17,420 nucleotides of DNA, taken from the NCBI GenBank assembly GCA_023418375.1, contig JAEZZV010000368.1:1-17420 (forward strand), given 5' to 3'. A program made the position numbers and the translations under genes. The notes beneath the pieces were generated by a model. It did not search any database, had not been told where the DNA came from, and saw only the letters and a list, made by a program, of their open reading frames with translations. Below, piece by piece: positions 15,110 through 17,420 of the stretch; the stretch's first letter is position 1, and each line of letters begins with the position of its first letter. This DNA comes from Actinomycetes bacterium. GTDB lineage: Bacteria > Actinomycetota > Actinomycetes > Actinomycetales > Cellulomonadaceae.

Positions 15110-15652
15110 CTAGAGGTACTGCCCGGGGGCCTTGGGCTCGCCGTTCTCGTCGGGCGCGAGCCGACCCTGGACGATGACGCCGGGCGGCAGGGCGCGGCGC
15201 ATCTGGGCGAGCTGGGCCTGTGTGCTCATCTGCTGGGCGACCAGGGCGGTCTGCAAGCCGTGGAACAGGCCCTCGAGCCACCCGACGAGCTGGGCCTGCG
15301 CGATCCGCAGCTCGGCGTCGCTGGGCCGCCCCTCGTCCGAGAACGGCAGGGTGATCCGGTGCAGCTCCTCGACGAGCTCCGGTGACAGCCCGTCCTCGAG
15401 CTCGCGCAGGGACCGCTCGTGGACCTCGGCGAGCCGCCCGCGCGCGGCGTCGTCGAGCGGTGCGGAGCGCACCTCGTCGAGCAGCTGCTTGATCATCGTG
15501 CCGATCCGCATGATCTTGGCGGGCTGGCCGATCATGCTCGACGGGTCGGACGGGTCGGACGGGTCGGACGGGTCGGACGGTTCGGACGGTTCGACGACGG
15601 GGTCGGGCCGTGGCTCGTCGCGGGGGGCCTCCGGGCGCTCGCTGTCGGTCAT
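15110..15652 (-). CDS. bpa: Bacterial proteasome activator Bpa
   Basis: Ring-forming, ATP-independent activator that opens the 20S proteasome gate and feeds it unfolded proteins, as described for Mycobacterium tuberculosis Rv3780. The 180-aa length is close to that of Rv3780. The variable acidic N-terminus (1-40) contains DPS/EPS repeats. The conserved core starts with QPAKIMRIGTMIKQLLDEVR (43-62) and includes RELEDGLSPEL (83-93), TLPFSDE (101-107) and SDAELRIAQAQLVGWLEGLF (111-130). The last residues are GQYL, the docking motif that inserts into the proteasome alpha ring. The ATG at 15652 is the first reasonable start; GGAGG sits only 1 nt before it, an unusually short spacing. It is divergent from the isomerase gene across 76 bp. 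No proteasome or Pup genes are in the window. Confidence 0.95.
   Translation of the reverse strand: MTDSERPEAPRDEPRPDPVVEPSEPSDPSDPSDPSDPSSMIGQPAKIMRIGTMIKQLLDEVRSAPLDDAARGRLAEVHERSLRELEDGLSPELVEELHRITLPFSDEGRPSDAELRIAQAQLVGWLEGLFHGLQTALVAQQMSTQAQLAQMRRALPPGVIVQGRLAPDENGEPKAPGQYL
15540..15593 (-). repeat. Six tandem 9-bp units in bpa
   Basis: Four copies of GACGGGTCG followed by two of GACGGTTCG (plus strand), in frame and coding for DPS four times and EPS twice in the disordered N-terminal tail. Near-perfect identity suggests recent expansion or ongoing length change without frameshift. Confidence 0.9.
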
Positions 15653-15716
15653 GCCTCCATCATCGCGCCTCCGCCGACGGGCGTCCCGGCGCGTCGCGGG
15701 GGACCGGGCCCGCCGG

Positions 15717-15722
15717 TAGCGT
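15717..15722 (+). promoter_or_regulatory. Putative -10 element of the isomerase gene (leaderless)
   Basis: TAGCGT fits TANNNT and ends 6 nt before the ATG at 15729. No Shine-Dalgarno precedes the start, and no clear -35 is seen. Confidence 0.4.
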
Positions 15723-15728
15723 GCCGTC

Positions 15729-16961
15729 ATGGCCTGGATCGGCTCCGCAGCCCACGGTCGCTGGCTCGAGCAGGAGACCGACCGTCTGCTCGCGTTCGGA
15801 CGCGCGTCGCGCGTCGCGCAGGGCTTCGGCTGGCTGCGCGACGACGGCACGGTGGACGACGCGCGGCCCGTGGAGCTGTGGATCACCTGCCGGATGACGC
15901 ACGTGTACGCCCTCGGGGCGCTGCTGGGCCGACCAGGGTGCGCGCCGCTCGTCGACCACGGCGTCGGGGCGCTCACGGGTCCCTTCCGCGACGCCGCGCA
16001 CGGCGGCTGGTTCTCCTCCGTGGGCCCTGGTGGCCCCGTCGACGACGGCAAGGCCGCGTATGCCCATGCCTTCGTGGTGCTCGCCGCGGCCAGCGCCGCC
16101 TCCGCCGGCACCGCGGGTGCGCGCGAGCTGCTCCACGAGGCCCTGGGCGTGTCGCTGAGCCGGTTCTGGGAGGACGACGCCGGGATGGTCCGCGAGTCGT
16201 GGGACCGCGCCTTCGCCGTCGAGGAGCCGTACCGCGGCGTCAACGCGAACATGCACACCGTCGAGGCCTACCTGGCGGCTGCGGACGTCACCGGCGACGA
16301 CGCGTGGCTCGGCCGGGCCCTGCGTATCACCGAGCGGGTCGTGCACGGCTTCGCCCGCGCGTACGCCTGGCGCCTGCCCGAGCACTTCGACACCGACTGG
16401 ACGCCGCTGCTCCACTACAACAAGGAGTCGCCCGCGCACCCGTTCCGTCCCTACGGCGCGACCGTCGGGCACTGGCTGGAGTGGGCGCGACTCGCGCTGC
16501 ACGTCCGCGCGGGGCTGGTGCGGCGGGGCTTGGCGGCGCCCGACTGGCTGTTGGCGGACGCCGCGGCCCTCTTCGCGGCCGCCACGGCCGAGGGCTGGGC
16601 CGTCGACGGCACGGACGGGTTCGTCTACACCGTCGACTTCGCGGGTCGCCCCGTCGTGCGCGAGCGCATGCACTGGGTGCTGTGCGAGGGGATCGCCGCA
16701 GCGGCCGCCCTGCACGCGGCCACCGGCGACGACGTCTACGACGCCTGGTACCGCCGCTGGTGGGACGAGGCCGCCGCGCACGTCATCGACCCCGCGGGCG
16801 GCTCGTGGTGGCACGAGCTGGACCCGGACCGCCGCGTGTCGCGGACCGTCTGGTCCGGCAAGCCCGACCTCTACCACGCGGTGCAGGCGACGCTCGTCCC
16901 GCGCCTGCCGCTCGCGCCCGTCCTCGCCCCGGCCCTGGCGCAGGGTCTGCTGGCCGGCTGA
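15729..16961 (+). CDS. AGE-family sugar epimerase/isomerase (mannose isomerase or YihS-like)
   Basis: Cytoplasmic (alpha/alpha)6-barrel isomerase, probably interconverting an aldose such as mannose with a ketose. The 410-aa length is close to E. coli YihS (sulfoquinovose isomerase, about 413 aa). Conserved segments are WITCRMTHVYALG (51-63), VNANMHTVEAYLAAADVTGD (171-190), EHFDTDW (218-224), HPFRPYGATVGHWLEWARL (237-255) and KPDLYHAVQA (378-387). Arg55, His176, His248 and His383 fall at the same numbers I recall for the YihS active site. No sulfoquinovose genes surround it, so D-mannose isomerase is the better guess; other AGE-family activities remain possible. It is a single-gene unit, divergent from bpa and convergent with the dehydrogenase 19 bp downstream. 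Confidence 0.92.
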   Translation: MAWIGSAAHGRWLEQETDRLLAFGRASRVAQGFGWLRDDGTVDDARPVELWITCRMTHVYALGALLGRPGCAPLVDHGVGALTGPFRDAAHGGWFSSVGPGGPVDDGKAAYAHAFVVLAAASAASAGTAGARELLHEALGVSLSRFWEDDAGMVRESWDRAFAVEEPYRGVNANMHTVEAYLAAADVTGDDAWLGRALRITERVVHGFARAYAWRLPEHFDTDWTPLLHYNKESPAHPFRPYGATVGHWLEWARLALHVRAGLVRRGLAAPDWLLADAAALFAAATAEGWAVDGTDGFVYTVDFAGRPVVRERMHWVLCEGIAAAAALHAATGDDVYDAWYRRWWDEAAAHVIDPAGGSWWHELDPDRRVSRTVWSGKPDLYHAVQATLVPRLPLAPVLAPALAQGLLAG

Positions 16962-16980
16962 GGCGCACCAGGGCAGCCGG

Positions 16981-17420
16981 TCAGGGGATCAGCAGCAGCT
17001 TGCCGAAGACCGCGCCCGCCTCGAGCAGCTCGTGCGCCCGCCGCGCGTCCGCCAGCGGGACGCGCTCGTGCACGACGGGCCGCACCGTTCCCGCGGCGAC
17101 CATCGGCCACACGTGCTCGTCGACCGCCGCCACGATCGCCGCCTTCTCCGCAAGCGGTCGCGCCCGCAGGGTCGCCGCGTGCACGGACGCGCGCCGGGCC
17201 ATCAGCTCGCCCAGGTCCAGTTCCGCGCGTCGTCCCTTCTGCAGGCCGATCACCTCGAGCCGGCCGCCCGTGGCGAGCAGCTCCACGTTGCGCGCGAGGT
17301 TCGCCGCCCCGACGACGTCGAGCACGACATCCGCCCCGCGCCCGTCGGTCGCCTCCCGCACCACCTCGACGACGTCGTCGGTCCGGTGGTCGACGACGAC
17401 GTCCGCCCCGAGCTCCGCGC
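16981..17420 (-). CDS. Quinone-oxidoreductase-type medium-chain dehydrogenase (5' partial)
   Basis: C-terminal part of an NAD(P)H-dependent oxidoreductase related to NADPH:quinone reductase (medium-chain dehydrogenase superfamily). The frame is open to the window edge, so the N-terminus lies outside. The visible part starts in the nucleotide-binding domain with AELGADVVVDHRTDD, followed by DGRGADVVLDVVG and a GGRLEVIGLQ segment. It ends with the family C-terminus (VPLADARRAHELLEAGAVFGKLLLIP is the region; the key part is AHELLEAG...GKLLL). Substrate cannot be told. An internal GTG at 17364 is not the true start, because the Rossmann-fold sequence continues upstream of it. Confidence 0.9.
   Translation of the reverse strand, partial: AELGADVVVDHRTDDVVEVVREATDGRGADVVLDVVGAANLARNVELLATGGRLEVIGLQKGRRAELDLGELMARRASVHAATLRARPLAEKAAIVAAVDEHVWPMVAAGTVRPVVHERVPLADARRAHELLEAGAVFGKLLLIP

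Noticed and set aside
15653..16258. Upstream in-frame extension of bpa
   Set aside because: It runs antisense to the isomerase gene and has no Bpa-like sequence; the 180-aa protein from 15652 matches the family length.
15660..16877. 405-codon minus-strand frame over the isomerase gene
   Set aside because: Shadow composition; the plus-strand frame has all AGE-family catalytic residues.

Overview
The window is very GC-rich, uses GTG starts freely, has tightly packed genes, and carries a bacterial proteasome activator (Bpa) gene. Together these point to a high-GC Gram-positive actinobacterium. The gene content looks like a Cellulomonas-type member of the Micrococcales, but the genus is my inference and was not tested. 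Almost every base belongs to one of 13 coding regions. There is no tRNA, rRNA, CRISPR array, insertion sequence or phage gene that I can see, and nothing suggests recent transfer.

Layout. (1) Positions 3-3312 (+): a large membrane protein with a degenerate alkaline-phosphatase-like outer domain, overlapping pheA (prephenate dehydratase). (2) Positions 3332-6860 (-): an acyltransferase-3/SGNH cell-surface O-acyltransferase and, upstream of it, a membrane-anchored diacylglycerol-kinase-family lipid kinase. (3) Positions 6936-9058 (+): serS followed, with a 4-bp overlap, by a Cof-type HAD phosphatase. (4) Positions 9121-13982 (+): a sugar-uptake locus. It holds a LacI-family regulator, a regulatory region with LacI-type operators, a sugar-binding lipoprotein, a strong hairpin, and two ABC permeases that overlap by 4 bp. 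The proteins resemble the AglE/AglF/AglG alpha-glucoside system, and the ATPase is not encoded here. (5) Positions 14165-15061 (+): an RhtA-like EamA/DMT exporter. (6) Positions 15110-15652 (-): bpa, ending in the proteasome-docking sequence GQYL. (7) Positions 15729-16961 (+): an AGE-family sugar isomerase. (8) Positions 16981-17420 (-): the C-terminal part of a quinone-oxidoreductase-type dehydrogenase that runs off the window.

How it works together. The clearest functional unit is region 4. A LacI repressor sits directly upstream of a transporter with a perfect 14-bp LacI-type palindrome in its leader. Sugar import is therefore probably induced by relief of repression. A 15-bp perfect hairpin between the binding-protein gene and the permease genes would give excess binding protein over permease. 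Regions 1, 2, 3, 5 and 6 are mostly housekeeping or cell-envelope genes. Several genes lack a Shine-Dalgarno sequence but have a -10-like hexamer 6-8 nt before the start codon, which suggests leaderless mRNAs. I found no clearly novel multi-gene system. The most interesting points are the regulatory architecture of the sugar locus, the pseudo-phosphatase membrane protein, the repeat-bearing N-terminus of Bpa, and the leaderless-start pattern.
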